NCBI RefSeq assembly: GCF_028683095.1
Contig: NZ_JAJUBC010000007.1
Span: 124,001-188,000 of the forward strand
Origin: Enterovibrio gelatinilyticus
Lineage (GTDB): Bacteria; Pseudomonadota; Gammaproteobacteria; Enterobacterales; Vibrionaceae
Reading direction: 5' to 3'
DNA length: 64,000 bases
Shown: one piece after another, positions 1 through 9,044 of the stretch
How positions within the stretch are numbered: the stretch's first letter is position 1
Layout: every line of letters begins with the position of its first letter
Made by a program: the position numbers and the translations under genes
The notes under the pieces: generated by a model
What the model was told of the DNA's origin: nothing
What the model saw: only the letters and a program-made list of their open reading frames with translations
Database searches by the model: none

Positions 1-97
1 GGACATGGCCTGTGGCGGGGTTAGTCACAGTGATTGCACTGTTCACGTTTTCACACATCGCAGAGAGCAAAGAGAGGTTTTTGATCTGATCCATCAT
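1..97 (-). CDS. Aldehyde dehydrogenase, N-terminal fragment (succinate-semialdehyde dehydrogenase-like)
   Basis: Only the first 32 codons lie in the window; the gene continues beyond position 1. On the minus strand two adjacent ATG codons (95-97 and 92-94) open the frame, and an in-frame TAA lies five codons upstream, so the start must be one of these two. The peptide ends in ITVTNPATGHV, the opening strand typical of NAD(P)-dependent succinate-semialdehyde and related aldehyde dehydrogenases (family knowledge). Substrate cannot be inferred from so short a piece. The Shine-Dalgarno signal is poor. Confidence 0.55.
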   Translation of the reverse strand, partial: MMDQIKNLSLLSAMCENVNSAITVTNPATGHV

Positions 98-438
98 TGG
101 CTTCCATTGTTAAACCGAGAGCGTCTTAGCATTAGACTAACGACGTCATAGGAGGAGAGCAATATGAAGAGGCCGCTCATTTTGATAAGTGGCAAAAATG
201 AACCCATTGTGTGAAGTGTCCATTATTTTGAACGAATACGGGAATTGTTGGGCGCGAGTTGCAGTTGAGTTTATGTCTAGTGCGATGAGGTGGTAGGTCG
301 CTTTTATGCGGGGTAATGATCTGGCTAGCAAGTGAGTTGGCTGATTAGAGATCTCAATGAAAGGTCAGCGGCTTTACTGGCTAACGAGGATGCTAGCCAG
401 TAAAGCGATGTCACTGCACTATGCGCGCTTAGCTTGTC
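98..438. other. Non-coding stretch between aldehyde dehydrogenase start and CoA-disulfide reductase end
   Basis: No convincing gene is seen. A 61-codon open frame on the minus strand has no ribosome binding site and no recognisable family. The stretch should carry the promoter of the minus-strand aldehyde dehydrogenase and the transcription end of the reductase gene; the only clear structure is the hairpin at 371-406. Confidence 0.5.
371..406. terminator. Strong hairpin downstream of the CoA-disulfide reductase gene
   Basis: GCTTTACTGGCTA at 371-383 pairs perfectly over 13 bp with TAGCCAGTAAAGC at 394-406, with a 10-nt loop. It lies 32 bp past the stop codon of the minus-strand reductase. 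No U-tract follows on either strand, so it may protect mRNA ends or act in Rho-dependent termination rather than be a classical intrinsic terminator. Confidence 0.5.
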
Positions 439-1776
439 TTATTTTGCGACATTGCCAGCGACGTTCATGATGTCCCATGTTCGTGAAAACGGCGGTGCAT
501 ATGCGAAGTCCATCATGCCAAGTTGGCTGGTGGTCACACCCATGGTAATGGCGACAGCCATTGCATCAATTCGATGTACTGCACCTTTGTAGCCGATCAA
601 CTGTGCGCCCAATATACGTTTGGTATCGGCTTCATACACTAGCTTCATGTGCATATCAGATTGCCCTGCACAGTAGTTGGTGTGGCATTTGTCTTTAATA
701 GTGATGCTTTTCGTGTTGAAACCTGCCTCATTCGCTTCGCGCTCAGACAACCCGGTTCGGCCTGCTTCTAAGCCGAGAACGCGAACACAGCTGGTGCCGA
801 TAGAGCCAGGAAACTGCAAAGGCTCGCCATCCACTTGCGCGATGTTGTCACCGACAAGGCGACCCATTTTATTGGCACCCGTTGCTAGCGGAATGTATTG
901 ATGACGCTGTGATACTGAGTGCCAAATCGCGGCACAATCTCCTGCCGCCCATACGTCTGGAAGGGAAGTGCGTCCGGTTGAGTCGGTTTTAATCGCGCCA
1001 TTGGTTAAGGTATCAATGCCTGTTTCTTTGAGAAATGCCGTGTTGGGCTTAACGCCTGTGCACACGACAACAAGATCGGTGGTGTATTCGCCTTTGTCAG
1101 TAACAATACCAGAGACGGCTTCGTCGCCTGCGATTGCCATGAGTGATTCGGACGTTAGAATTTCTACGCCAGCTTTTTCAAGTTCGGCATGAATATGTAC
1201 ACTGATTTCTGCATCGAATGCGTCTGGGATTAATCGTTCCGCGCGTTCGATCAAGCGAACTTGTTTACCCTGATGGATCATGGCTTCTGCAACTTCAAGC
1301 CCAATGAAGCCTGAACCTATGATGGTGACATGCTGGCAATTTTCATCTTCAATCGCTGATTTGAGTGATAGGCCATCTTTCATCACACGTAAGGCATGCA
1401 CACCTGCTTTATTTAAGCCTTCAACGGGCGGCAATACTTCACTGGCTCCTGTTGCAATCATTAGTCTGTCGTAGTGGACAATGAAGGTTTCGTGTTGGTG
1501 TGTAACTTCAAGCTTCTTATTGTCAGCATCAACTTTATTCACGCGATGACCGGTTTTAACGTTGACGCCACGCTCAGCGAATTGCGCTGGGGTAAATTCC
1601 GACATAAATCCACTGTCGTTGAATTCGCCTGCGACGAAATAGGGTAATCCACATGCACCAAAAGAAATAATCTCAGACGCTTCGTATACAGTGATGGTTG
1701 CGTCTGGGTTTACACGTCGTGCTTTTGCTGCAGCGCTCATGCCTGCAGCTTCCCCGCCAATAATGATGATATTCAT
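439..1776 (-). CDS. CoA-disulfide reductase-type FAD-dependent pyridine nucleotide-disulfide oxidoreductase
   Basis: 445-residue flavoprotein expected to reduce CoA disulfide or a related low-molecular-weight disulfide with NAD(P)H in the cytoplasm. The FAD-binding Rossmann motif is at the N-terminus (IIGGEAAGMSAA, residues 5-16), a single redox cysteine sits in the GACGLPYF segment (Cys42) as in CoA-disulfide reductases rather than a CxxxxC pair, a second NAD(P)-binding glycine motif (IIGSGFIGLEVAEA) is near residue 155, and VWAAGDCA marks the second FAD-binding segment. The start at 1776 is chosen because GAGGAAAG lies just upstream; an open frame extends 19 codons further without such support. 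There is no C-terminal rhodanese domain. NADH oxidase or peroxidase of the same fold is the alternative. It follows the cystine carrier tcyP on the same strand with 76 bp between stop and start, suggesting a shared role in disulfide handling. Confidence 0.8.
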   Translation of the reverse strand: MNIIIIGGEAAGMSAAAKARRVNPDATITVYEASEIISFGACGLPYFVAGEFNDSGFMSEFTPAQFAERGVNVKTGHRVNKVDADNKKLEVTHQHETFIVHYDRLMIATGASEVLPPVEGLNKAGVHALRVMKDGLSLKSAIEDENCQHVTIIGSGFIGLEVAEAMIHQGKQVRLIERAERLIPDAFDAEISVHIHAELEKAGVEILTSESLMAIAGDEAVSGIVTDKGEYTTDLVVVCTGVKPNTAFLKETGIDTLTNGAIKTDSTGRTSLPDVWAAGDCAAIWHSVSQRHQYIPLATGANKMGRLVGDNIAQVDGEPLQFPGSIGTSCVRVLGLEAGRTGLSEREANEAGFNTKSITIKDKCHTNYCAGQSDMHMKLVYEADTKRILGAQLIGYKGAVHRIDAMAVAITMGVTTSQLGMMDFAYAPPFSRTWDIMNVAGNVAK

Positions 1777-1814
1777 GTTGCTTTCCTCGTGGGCAATTCG
1801 CCCAAAACTAGAAA

Positions 1815-1832
1815 TGGGGGCGAAAGCCCCCA
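1815..1832 (-). promoter_or_regulatory. Intercistronic hairpin between tcyP and the reductase gene
   Basis: TGGGGGC and GCCCCCA form a 7-bp GC-rich stem around a 4-nt loop. A second small palindrome (TGGGC...GCCCA) lies between it and the reductase ribosome binding site. Without a U-tract it is more likely a partial terminator or mRNA-processing stop that lowers expression of the second gene; this role is inferred. Confidence 0.45.
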
Positions 1833-1852
1833 AATATTAAAGGTGTTATTGA

Positions 1853-3253
1853 TTAGGCTGTGGCGTCTTCACCATCTAGATTTAATGGTTTGTCATCATT
1901 AAACACCGCCATGTCAGTTTGTCCCATCAATTTACTGGTGACCGAACCTGCGGTAATTGACCCTGATACATTCAGAGCGGTACGACCCATATCAATTAGT
2001 GGCTCGATAGAAATCAACAGGCCCGCTAACGCGACAGGGAAGTCGAGTGCAGACAGCACAATCAATGCTGCGAATGTTGCGCCACCACCGATGCCAGCCA
2101 CACCAAATGAACTAATAGTGATGATAGCGATGAGCGTCACGAGGAAGCCGATATCGAGAGGGTTCACACCGACTGTTGGTGCGATCATCACAGCCAACAT
2201 CGCAGGGTAGATGCCCGCGCAACCGTTCTGACCAATGGTTGAACCAAATGATGCTGCGAAGTTCGCTATTCCGTTCGGAATCCCCAATGCTTTTTCTTGA
2301 GTCTGCACGTTCATCGGAATCGAAGCAGCGCTGCTGCGAGATGTAAATGCAAAGGTCAGTACTGGGATGATTTTTTTGAAATGACGAATTGGGTTAAGGC
2401 CGATTAAAGCAATAATCCCTAAGTGAATAGCAAACATGGTGAACAGTGCGCCGTAAGAGGCAATCACGAAGTTAGCCAAGTTGACAATATCAGCGTAGTT
2501 CGAGCCTGAAATGACTTTGGTCATCAGTGCCAGAACACCGAAAGGCGTAAGACGAAGAACCAAGGTAACCATGCGCATTACAATGGATTTTGCCACTGTA
2601 ATAAAGTGCTCGAACGACGCAAATACGTCAGGCTGTTTCTTGGCGATACCTGTTGCTGCGATACCGATAAAGATAGAGAAGATAACCACTGCAATCGTTG
2701 ATGTTTTGCGCGCACCAGTCATGTCGAGGAATGGATTCGCAGGAATAAACTCAAGGATCATATTGGCAAAAGAGAGAGATTCTACTCGGCCGAGATTGGT
2801 TTCTAAAGATTGACCACGAGCGACTTCGGCTGCGCCAGCCGTTAAGCCGTCGGCGGTAAGGCCAAACATCAGAGACCAGCCTATACCCACCAGTGCAGCA
2901 ATCATGGTTGTGAGTACCAACACGCCAATGCTCATGCCACTGATTTTTCCGACAGAAGAGCCGCCCTTGAGCTTAAGAATGGCCGAAATAATGGACACCA
3001 TCACCAAAGGTATAATGATCATTTGCAAAAGCTTTACATAGCCTTTCCCGACGATGTCGAAATAATCAATGCTTGCTTTAATAATATCGGAACCTGCACC
3101 GTAATAAAGTTGTAGTAGACCACCAAATACAACCCCCAACCCTAAGCCAGCAAATACGCGCTTGGTAAAAGGAACATGCTGTGATTGGAGTCTATAGAGG
3201 AAATAGATAAGTCCAGTGAATATTGTTAGGTTTAATATAACGCTTAAGGCCAT
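1853..3253 (-). CDS. tcyP: L-cystine uptake symporter of the dicarboxylate/amino acid:cation symporter family
   Basis: 466-residue inner-membrane carrier. I recognise close similarity along the whole length to E. coli TcyP (YdjN), including the segments GNGYVQLLQMI-like near residue 70, LTFAFTSRSSAASIP (the conserved serine-rich re-entrant loop), ASFGSTIGQNGCAGIYPAML and SIEPLIDMGRTALNVSG near the C-terminus. TcyP imports L-cystine with cations. Length equals that of the family. An AAGGAT ribosome site precedes the ATG. The downstream partner on the same strand is a CoA-disulfide reductase-type flavoprotein, consistent with intracellular disulfide reduction after cystine uptake (inference). 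Confidence 0.88.
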   Translation of the reverse strand: MALSVILNLTIFTGLIYFLYRLQSQHVPFTKRVFAGLGLGVVFGGLLQLYYGAGSDIIKASIDYFDIVGKGYVKLLQMIIIPLVMVSIISAILKLKGGSSVGKISGMSIGVLVLTTMIAALVGIGWSLMFGLTADGLTAGAAEVARGQSLETNLGRVESLSFANMILEFIPANPFLDMTGARKTSTIAVVIFSIFIGIAATGIAKKQPDVFASFEHFITVAKSIVMRMVTLVLRLTPFGVLALMTKVISGSNYADIVNLANFVIASYGALFTMFAIHLGIIALIGLNPIRHFKKIIPVLTFAFTSRSSAASIPMNVQTQEKALGIPNGIANFAASFGSTIGQNGCAGIYPAMLAVMIAPTVGVNPLDIGFLVTLIAIITISSFGVAGIGGGATFAALIVLSALDFPVALAGLLISIEPLIDMGRTALNVSGSITAGSVTSKLMGQTDMAVFNDDKPLNLDGEDATA

Positions 3254-3936
3254 TTTTAAAATCCTTAATGATAATAGCGGGCTAAATAAAGGTAATGATT
3301 TATTTCCTATCGTGTTCTTTGTGACTACGTGCCAGCGTCATACCCCTATTCTCATGAGGAGAGGATGATATGACAGCAACTTGGTTATATGAATTAATTC
3401 AATATCACTAAAAGTTATATATTATAATTTGAACAATAATAGATTCATATATGCGCACTTGTTTAATTATTCTGGTGTATTTTGTTGCTATCTTGTGTCG
3501 TCATTGTTTAGTTTGTATTTCTGCATTTCCCTTGTTTAGTGTGACTTGGCTGATTGGAATTAATATACATTGATGATTTTATTTTTAGCGTGACGATTAT
3601 CTAGCAAATTAAAAACAAAATAACGCTATATATTCCGTATTTATTATTGCTGTGAATTTATCAAATTTGACTTAATCTTCTCGCGTTTTAGTGCAATTTA
3701 AGTCGTACAAATTACCGAACTTCATGGTGTATCACTTACAAACCTTAATGTGATCTTTGTCACTAACAATCATTCGGCCTATTTCTCTGTTGAACTAGAT
3801 TTTTAGATATGAACCAGCAATCGAACTTGGGTTAGTGCTGATTGAATACGGATCATGTTTTTTTGATGTGTCGTGCATTGGTTCTACTAAAAAAATTACA
3901 AATTTTCAGTGGCAGTGACCAATTAAGGGAAAACCT
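3254..3936. other. Long AT-rich intergenic region between tcyP and a lipoprotein gene
   Basis: About 680 bp with no credible open frame. It must contain the divergent promoters of tcyP (minus) and the lipoprotein gene (plus). The only site I can name is the CRP-like palindrome at 3747-3766. No tRNA or other structured RNA is apparent by eye. Confidence 0.5.
3747..3766. promoter_or_regulatory. Putative CRP (cAMP receptor protein) binding site
   Basis: AATGTGATCTTTGTCACTAA matches the TGTGA-N6-TCACA consensus at 9 of 10 core positions. It lies about 170 bp upstream of the lipoprotein gene and about 490 bp from tcyP, so it is better placed to act on the former. No assay or genome-wide matrix supports it. 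Confidence 0.55.
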
Positions 3937-5214
3937 ATGAAAAACATCACAATATCGGGGTTGAGCATTGCTTTGGCTATGTCGCTAACAGCCTGTCAAT
4001 CAACGTCAGAACCCGCTCAAATTGCGAGTGAGACCAACCAGGCACAACAGCAGAGTACAAACACGCTTCAAATCTTTGAAAAAGCCAAGTCGGATTACAC
4101 TCAATGGCTACGTAAGATGGAGGAGAGTCAATCGTTTCGCTTATACAGCAGTGATCTCGTCGATGATTTGTTCGATGCGTGGGAAGAGGCTGTAGATGTC
4201 TATGCGGATTTTGACGCAGACCCAGAAAAAGCGACTGAAAGCTATTCTCTCTTTTCGTCTGGCACTTATGCAGAGGTGTTCGATAAACGACTAGGAGAGG
4301 TCGCTGCGTTGCATGCGGAGTTATTAACCCTTAAACAGACTGCTGATGATCTTCTGGCTGAAGCCATCACTGAAATGGCGTATCTCGACGCTATTGGTGC
4401 TGAAGAGGTATTTTCCTCTCGTTATAAGCGGATAGCGAAAGAGTACCGATCGCTTTTTGTCTATGTCGCAGACAACGATTTAGATGATGCACAACTTAAG
4501 CAGGTTCGGTTTTTGAAGAATGCCAAATCTTTAGAGGTGGCAGTTGTACTCAAGCGAAACATAGAGCCACTGCAGAAAGAGTTAGCGCTGTTGCGTAAAG
4601 AAGGGTTCAGATCCATCGCTCCAATCAGTTATGCAAAAGCGAATGCGGCGTTAGATCAAGCGGCAGCGACGGTGTCTGCTGAGCCTAGAGCTGAAGACGT
4701 GATAGAAGAAGCTGTTTTCTTGGTTAACTTCGAACTGGATCACCTTAAGCATATGGGTTTGGAAGTGAAGCGGTTTAAGAGCGTGAACGATGGGAAATTT
4801 GAACCTTTAATCTTAGCGTTGGAGAATCAAATTCATCGTATCTCTCAGGCGCTCGACCAACAAGATTTAAGAAACAAACCTATTAAGCAACAGACAGATT
4901 TGTTGGCAGGACAAGCAGAGACTTTGGTAAAGTCGCTCAAAAACAAGCCGGACGTGGATCCTCAATTGATGGAACTGATGGCGAAGTTGGAAGAGGTGAA
5001 CAGTGACTTGTCGAATACTGAGCAGCAAGTGGATGTGCTGTCTGCGCAAGTGGTGACACTAGAGGCTAAAAAGGCGTCTGATGAGAGCCTGATTGATGAC
5101 TTACGCATGGTTATCGATACCATTAAACCAGACGAAGCCAAGGTAAAACCTGCTGAGAACTCGACTTCCGTCTCTGACAGCGAGGCAGTTGCCGCTGAGG
5201 ATCCAAAAGTTTGA
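3937..5214 (+). CDS. Predicted coiled-coil lipoprotein of unknown function
   Basis: 425 residues. The N-terminus is a lipoprotein signal: a short basic start, a hydrophobic core and the lipobox LTAC with the lipidated cysteine at residue 20. Residue 21 is Gln, so outer-membrane sorting rather than inner-membrane retention is expected. The mature part is acidic and largely helical, with heptad-like stretches around residues 345-395 (MELMAKLEEVNSDLSNTEQQ region) indicating a coiled coil. I recognise no enzymatic family. The start is supported by AAGGGAAAA upstream. It is a single-gene unit closed by the terminator at 5247-5271. Confidence 0.75.
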   Translation: MKNITISGLSIALAMSLTACQSTSEPAQIASETNQAQQQSTNTLQIFEKAKSDYTQWLRKMEESQSFRLYSSDLVDDLFDAWEEAVDVYADFDADPEKATESYSLFSSGTYAEVFDKRLGEVAALHAELLTLKQTADDLLAEAITEMAYLDAIGAEEVFSSRYKRIAKEYRSLFVYVADNDLDDAQLKQVRFLKNAKSLEVAVVLKRNIEPLQKELALLRKEGFRSIAPISYAKANAALDQAAATVSAEPRAEDVIEEAVFLVNFELDHLKHMGLEVKRFKSVNDGKFEPLILALENQIHRISQALDQQDLRNKPIKQQTDLLAGQAETLVKSLKNKPDVDPQLMELMAKLEEVNSDLSNTEQQVDVLSAQVVTLEAKKASDESLIDDLRMVIDTIKPDEAKVKPAENSTSVSDSEAVAAEDPKV

Positions 5215-5246
5215 GTTGAGACTCTCGACTATTTCTATCAGCAACA

Positions 5247-5271
5247 AAAAAGCGCCTATATGGCGCTTTTT
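5247..5271. terminator. Bidirectional intrinsic terminator
   Basis: AAAAAGCGCC pairs with GGCGCTTTTT around a TATAT loop. The A-run on one side and T-run on the other make it functional in both directions, serving the convergent lipoprotein gene and the minus-strand membrane protein gene. Confidence 0.85.
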
Positions 5272-5328
5272 GATTAGTCTGAACTGTGGGAGAATCGTAA
5301 ATATCAAACAGATGGCATGAGTAAGTTG

Positions 5329-6357
5329 CTAAGCGCACAAGTAGTAATGATGGTTGGCCTTCTTCGCGAGCACCCCGTCATTCACCATTGTCTCGAACAA
5401 GGCATCCACATCATCATTTGTTAACAAAAAATGCTTACAGACAGCTTTCTTTGAACAAGTGATCACACCGCCTTTCACCGCAGCTTCGACACGTTGTGCC
5501 AACGTCAGCGCTGATTCTTCTTGTTCATTTTTTTGGCTGTCTTGATTAACGACAAGATCGAAATCCGTTCTGTGTTCCAAATATCCCATCGGCTGAACAA
5601 TGTTGTCCGGTGTGATATCGATTTCAGCGTGATGTCGGTAGAAGCGGCGGAAGCGCGTTTCTTCACCAATCACGCCGACAAAGAATGCAGCGAAAAGATC
5701 CAATAAGATCGACAGGAAAACCACCAAACCAAATTGAGCAGTTTGCTGAGAAACCTGAAATGCATCCGCGAGACTGTCGATAAGTCCAATAGCAGAACCT
5801 TGAGCAACAGGAGGAAGTGAATCACGTTCTCCCGCCAGTCGAATTTGCTCTTCTCTCAGCTTATTATTTTGAGCCTGTATACGAGTCACGCCAGTCGCGA
5901 TACGTTCCATTTGAATGTACTTTTCTGCAGCGAGGTTGTTCAAGTCAATTTGTTTTTCTATCGCCTCGATTTGTCGGTTGTACGCATCGACTTTAGCTTG
6001 TTCAATCGCGATAACACTTTGCGCTTTGTTTGTGGCGCTATTGATACCGCCCACACTTCCGCCAATCGAAATCGCAGCAAGTACAAGGTAGAAAGTCAGC
6101 GCAGTAAACGAACCCACATAATTACGATGAGCTCGTCGCTCTCCAAATTCGTACCACGCGTAAAACTTACCTGCCTCAAAGATGATCGCCAAGGTACCAA
6201 ATAGTGCCTTCATCATTGGGCTGTCATCTATCGAGAGGAAAAGCAGGAGTGAGAATACCGTTGAGGTGACCACAGCAGCGCCAGTGAAGCTGTAAACGCT
6301 GATCATGGCGAAAGGGCCTTTAGGGTAACGATACCCGAGCATATTTTTGTAGTGCAT
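5329..6357 (-). CDS. Predicted multipass membrane protein with coiled coil and C-terminal winged-helix-like domain
   Basis: 342 residues, family not recognised. Hydrophobic segments appear around residues 20-43, 48-70, 80-103 and 205-230. Residues about 108-190 form a charged helical stretch rich in Q, E and K (IEAIEKQIDLNNLAAEKYIQ region) suggesting a coiled coil between the third and fourth membrane segments. The last 60 residues (from TLAQRVEAAVKGG) look like a small helix-turn-helix or winged-helix fold following a cytoplasmic linker. The ribosome site is weak (GAAAG). It is flanked by terminators or gaps and so appears to be transcribed alone. Confidence 0.65.
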   Translation of the reverse strand: MHYKNMLGYRYPKGPFAMISVYSFTGAAVVTSTVFSLLLFLSIDDSPMMKALFGTLAIIFEAGKFYAWYEFGERRAHRNYVGSFTALTFYLVLAAISIGGSVGGINSATNKAQSVIAIEQAKVDAYNRQIEAIEKQIDLNNLAAEKYIQMERIATGVTRIQAQNNKLREEQIRLAGERDSLPPVAQGSAIGLIDSLADAFQVSQQTAQFGLVVFLSILLDLFAAFFVGVIGEETRFRRFYRHHAEIDITPDNIVQPMGYLEHRTDFDLVVNQDSQKNEQEESALTLAQRVEAAVKGGVITCSKKAVCKHFLLTNDDVDALFETMVNDGVLAKKANHHYYLCA

Positions 6358-6522
6358 AGTTTTCTTTCAAGTCACGGTATGAAGGGCGCGAGGATACCGC
6401 ATTGACGGCTTACCTTCCGCAACTGTGACCTATCTAACAGTTTGACTGCTGCTTTCACAACCAAATCGTTAGCGTTTTATACGATTCAAGCTCTTCATCA
6501 ACAACGTTTTATGACCAAAGTG

Positions 6523-7416
6523 TCAGTATCCTTGCTCAGATTGCATGGCCCATAGGTGCGCGGCGACTAAAGCACGCCACGGTGAAAAGTCATTAAGCCA
6601 AGCCTGCGTTTCCTTTTCTGAAGGTTTTTCGTCACAGTCAAGCAACTGTTGCAGGTTTCTTCGTACCGCTACATCGCCATGTAATGAGCCATCCAAATAG
6701 CCAAAGCCTCGCAGCAAGGTATAACTGACAGTCCAAGGGCCAACGCCTTTAATGGAAAGAAGGTCTCGTGAGACGGCGAGGGGGTTAGCGCTTAGGGATA
6801 GATCGAGTTCATTATCTACCAGCATTTGGGCAACACGCTGAATGGTCGTGGCTTTACTATTGGAATACCCACAGCTGCGATAGGTATCAATGTCTGTCGC
6901 GGCGAGCGTATTTGGGTCTGGAGAACACCAAATGCCACTACTGTGTGGCTTACCCGTCGTTTCTATGAGTCGTCGACGAATGGAAACTGCCGCTTCCACG
7001 CTGATCAGTTGCCCTGTAATCGCCCAAGTAATCGCTTCAAAGGGCGTGACTGTTTGGGGAATCCTTAAGCCGCTATGATGTGCCAGCAAGCGAGAAATCT
7101 CAGGGTGGGAATGGTACTGGCTTTCAAAGGTCTCGATATCTTGATTGAGCCCTAACATGTGTATGAGTAGCGACATTAGTGATGCGTTATCAAGCGGAGG
7201 TGTCTCCGCATCGGCATCGAGTTCTAGTCGTGCGTAGTCATCATTTAGTTCCAGACTCAAACAACAAGTTACACCATTAATCAGCATGCCTTTACGAAGT
7301 AGGTTACCGTCCACTTTCTCTGCTAATTCCGTTTTGTCACGTTGGTGGAATGCGAGAAAATCTCTGTGTCTAAAGGTACTTGGTAGTGACGTTGTCACTG
7401 AGCGGGTGGCGGTCAT
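6523..7416 (-). CDS. DNA-3-methyladenine glycosylase II (AlkA-like)
   Basis: 297-residue base-excision repair enzyme removing alkylated purines. The helix-hairpin-helix-GPD signature is clear: SIKGVGPWTVSYTLLRGFGY, followed by LHGDVAVRRNL with the expected catalytic aspartate. Upstream, PFEAITWAITGQLISVEAA is the typical entry helix of AlkA-like proteins. An in-frame TTG lies 21 codons upstream, but the ATG at 7416 has AGGAA at good spacing, and the first residues then match the usual compact N-terminal domain. It lacks an Ada-type methyltransferase domain. It is a single gene, divergent from the DUF805 gene. Confidence 0.85.
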   Translation of the reverse strand: MTATRSVTTSLPSTFRHRDFLAFHQRDKTELAEKVDGNLLRKGMLINGVTCCLSLELNDDYARLELDADAETPPLDNASLMSLLIHMLGLNQDIETFESQYHSHPEISRLLAHHSGLRIPQTVTPFEAITWAITGQLISVEAAVSIRRRLIETTGKPHSSGIWCSPDPNTLAATDIDTYRSCGYSNSKATTIQRVAQMLVDNELDLSLSANPLAVSRDLLSIKGVGPWTVSYTLLRGFGYLDGSLHGDVAVRRNLQQLLDCDEKPSEKETQAWLNDFSPWRALVAAHLWAMQSEQGY

Positions 7417-7775
7417 GAGATTGGTTCCTAATGAATCGTGAAACCAGCTTAAACCGCACGGTAAGACAAGGCGAGACAATTCATCTTAACGCACTATAAC
7501 TGAATATTTTGGCGTTCATTTCTACAAACTGCCTCACATAAACGCACTAAGGCCACTTAGCCACACGCATATCATCGCCTTTGCGAATCCAGTTATTATT
7601 GGGTTTGTCAGTTGCATTGTGTCTCTAGCACAAATACGACTAATTCCCAATTCTTGGTCAGAAAGTCTTAGCGACGTGTTGGTATCATCCCCAAAATCAC
7701 ATGCTAAATCAGTTGTATGTGGTTTTGGGATTTATACATTTACTAAAAAAGTCGTTAACGACACGGAGGTTGGTG
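7417..7775. other. Divergent intergenic region between the glycosylase and DUF805 genes
   Basis: About 360 bp. Open frames running through it into the DUF805 gene lack ribosome sites and family resemblance, and the DUF805 start at 7776 is far better supported. No operator can be named. Confidence 0.4.
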
Positions 7776-8135
7776 ATGAGCTATTTCTTATTAGCACTAA
7801 AAAACTTTGCAGTATTTTCTGGGAGAGCGAGAAGAAAAGAGTATTGGATGTTTATCCTGTTCTATCTGATTTTCTCTATTGCTCTCACTATTGTTGATCA
7901 AATCTTGGGGAGTGTGTTTCTATCTTTGATCTTCTCTTTGGTCTTGCTTATCCCAAGTATCAGTCTGACAGCCAGAAGGCTTCATGATACTGGACGAAGT
8001 GGTTGGTGGCAGTTGATTGTTTTAATCCCTTTGGTTGGTGCCATTGTGATGCTGGTTTTCCTCGTGCAGGACAGTCACGAAGACAATATATATGGTGCCA
8101 ACCCGAAAGGCATTAAAGCAGGTGTGACGGTTTAA
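7776..8135 (+). CDS. DUF805 family inner-membrane protein
   Basis: 119 residues. The order NFAVFSGRARRKEYWMF, a hydrophobic hairpin, SLTARRLHDTGRSGWWQL, a second hydrophobic helix and a short D/N-rich tail with GxNxxG is the DUF805 (YhaH/YhaI-like) signature. The function is unknown. GGAGG seven bases before the ATG fixes the start even though the frame is open further upstream. About four membrane helices are predicted by eye. Confidence 0.9.
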   Translation: MSYFLLALKNFAVFSGRARRKEYWMFILFYLIFSIALTIVDQILGSVFLSLIFSLVLLIPSISLTARRLHDTGRSGWWQLIVLIPLVGAIVMLVFLVQDSHEDNIYGANPKGIKAGVTV

Positions 8136-8154
8136 CGAGCCGATCTAGCCTGGA

Positions 8155-8215
8155 AAGTGATAATCACTGTCGTTGCTGTTTGATATGGCATTGGCGGTGA
8201 TTTTTTTTATCACTT
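8155..8215. terminator. Putative bidirectional terminator hairpin between convergent genes
   Basis: AAGTGATAATCAC near 8155 can pair with GTGATT plus ATCACTT at 8197-8215, with a run of T bulged out of the second arm and a loop of about 28 nt. The T8 run at 8201-8208 follows the inner stem. It lies between the DUF805 gene and the convergent response regulator gene. The long loop makes this uncertain. Confidence 0.4.
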
Positions 8216-8285
8216 GGCAATGGCCAACAACGTTTTATCGCTACTGCTTCCCAGTTTAGTTCATACCTATTTAGTTCACACCCAC

Positions 8286-8996
8286 TTAGCTCACACCAAT
8301 GTAACGCCTTTCGGGTCGTCCGACACTGCCATAGTTAACCTGCGCTTCTAGCTCTAACGTGCTAACCATATATTCGAGGTAGCGACGTGCAGTTGTGCGG
8401 CTTGCACCAATTAAGTTGCCCACTTCTTCAGCATTGAGCGAGCCCTCTAAGTCAGCAAACACGGCGCGAATTTTATCGAGCGTAATAACGTCAATGCCTT
8501 TCGGGAGACGCGGGAGATTGTTGCTGGTGGAATTATCGACCGTTGGTACGGACGTCATTCGTTGCGGAAGAAGTGTGTCGACATCCGTTTGGGCAAGCGA
8601 TTCCATCGCTCTAAGTTTCTCTAGGTGGGCAGCATATTGTCCAATGACTTCTTGCAAGCGCTCAAACACTAAGGGTTTGAGAATGTAGTAGAAAACGCCA
8701 CTGCGAAGGGCTTCTCTTAGCGTATCAACTTCTTTGGCTGCGGTGATGAGAATGACATCTGTGGCGCAGTTGTTGGCCCGTAGTTTTCGCAGTAAATCTA
8801 GCCCTGTTCCTTTTGGGAAATGATTATCTAACAACAGCAGTTCTGGTTTAAATACTTCAACGAGGTCTTCAGCATCCTCCAATGAATGGGCGATACCGAC
8901 GAGTTCTACACCGTCAATACGGTCTAGGAAGCGTTTTTGAATCTCAGCGATTTGAACGTCATCTTCAGCGATAACAACGCGGATACTTTGAGTCAT
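8286..8996 (-). CDS. CitB/DcuR-type response regulator
   Basis: 236 residues. The receiver domain (1-125) has the acidic pair Glu11/Asp12-Asp13, phospho-acceptor Asp57 (LLLLDNHFP), Thr85 and Lys107 in YILKP. The C-terminal part (about 170-236) is the helix-turn-helix of the CitB/DcuR/DpiA class (LNAEEVGNLIGASRTTARRYLEYM followed by VNYGSVGRPERRYI). These regulators control uptake and catabolism of citrate and C4-dicarboxylates. The cognate kinase lies 48 bp upstream on the same strand, and the divergent tctCBA operon is the obvious target (inference from context). Confidence 0.88.
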   Translation of the reverse strand: MTQSIRVVIAEDDVQIAEIQKRFLDRIDGVELVGIAHSLEDAEDLVEVFKPELLLLDNHFPKGTGLDLLRKLRANNCATDVILITAAKEVDTLREALRSGVFYYILKPLVFERLQEVIGQYAAHLEKLRAMESLAQTDVDTLLPQRMTSVPTVDNSTSNNLPRLPKGIDVITLDKIRAVFADLEGSLNAEEVGNLIGASRTTARRYLEYMVSTLELEAQVNYGSVGRPERRYIGVS

Positions 8997-9044
8997 AGGT
9001 ACAGCATTATCCTTTTTTCCTAGTTTCTCGTACGTTACGTTATT

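Noticed and set aside
146-331. A 61-codon minus-strand frame near the window start
   Set aside because: No ribosome binding site, no recognisable family and no conserved composition; treated as non-coding.
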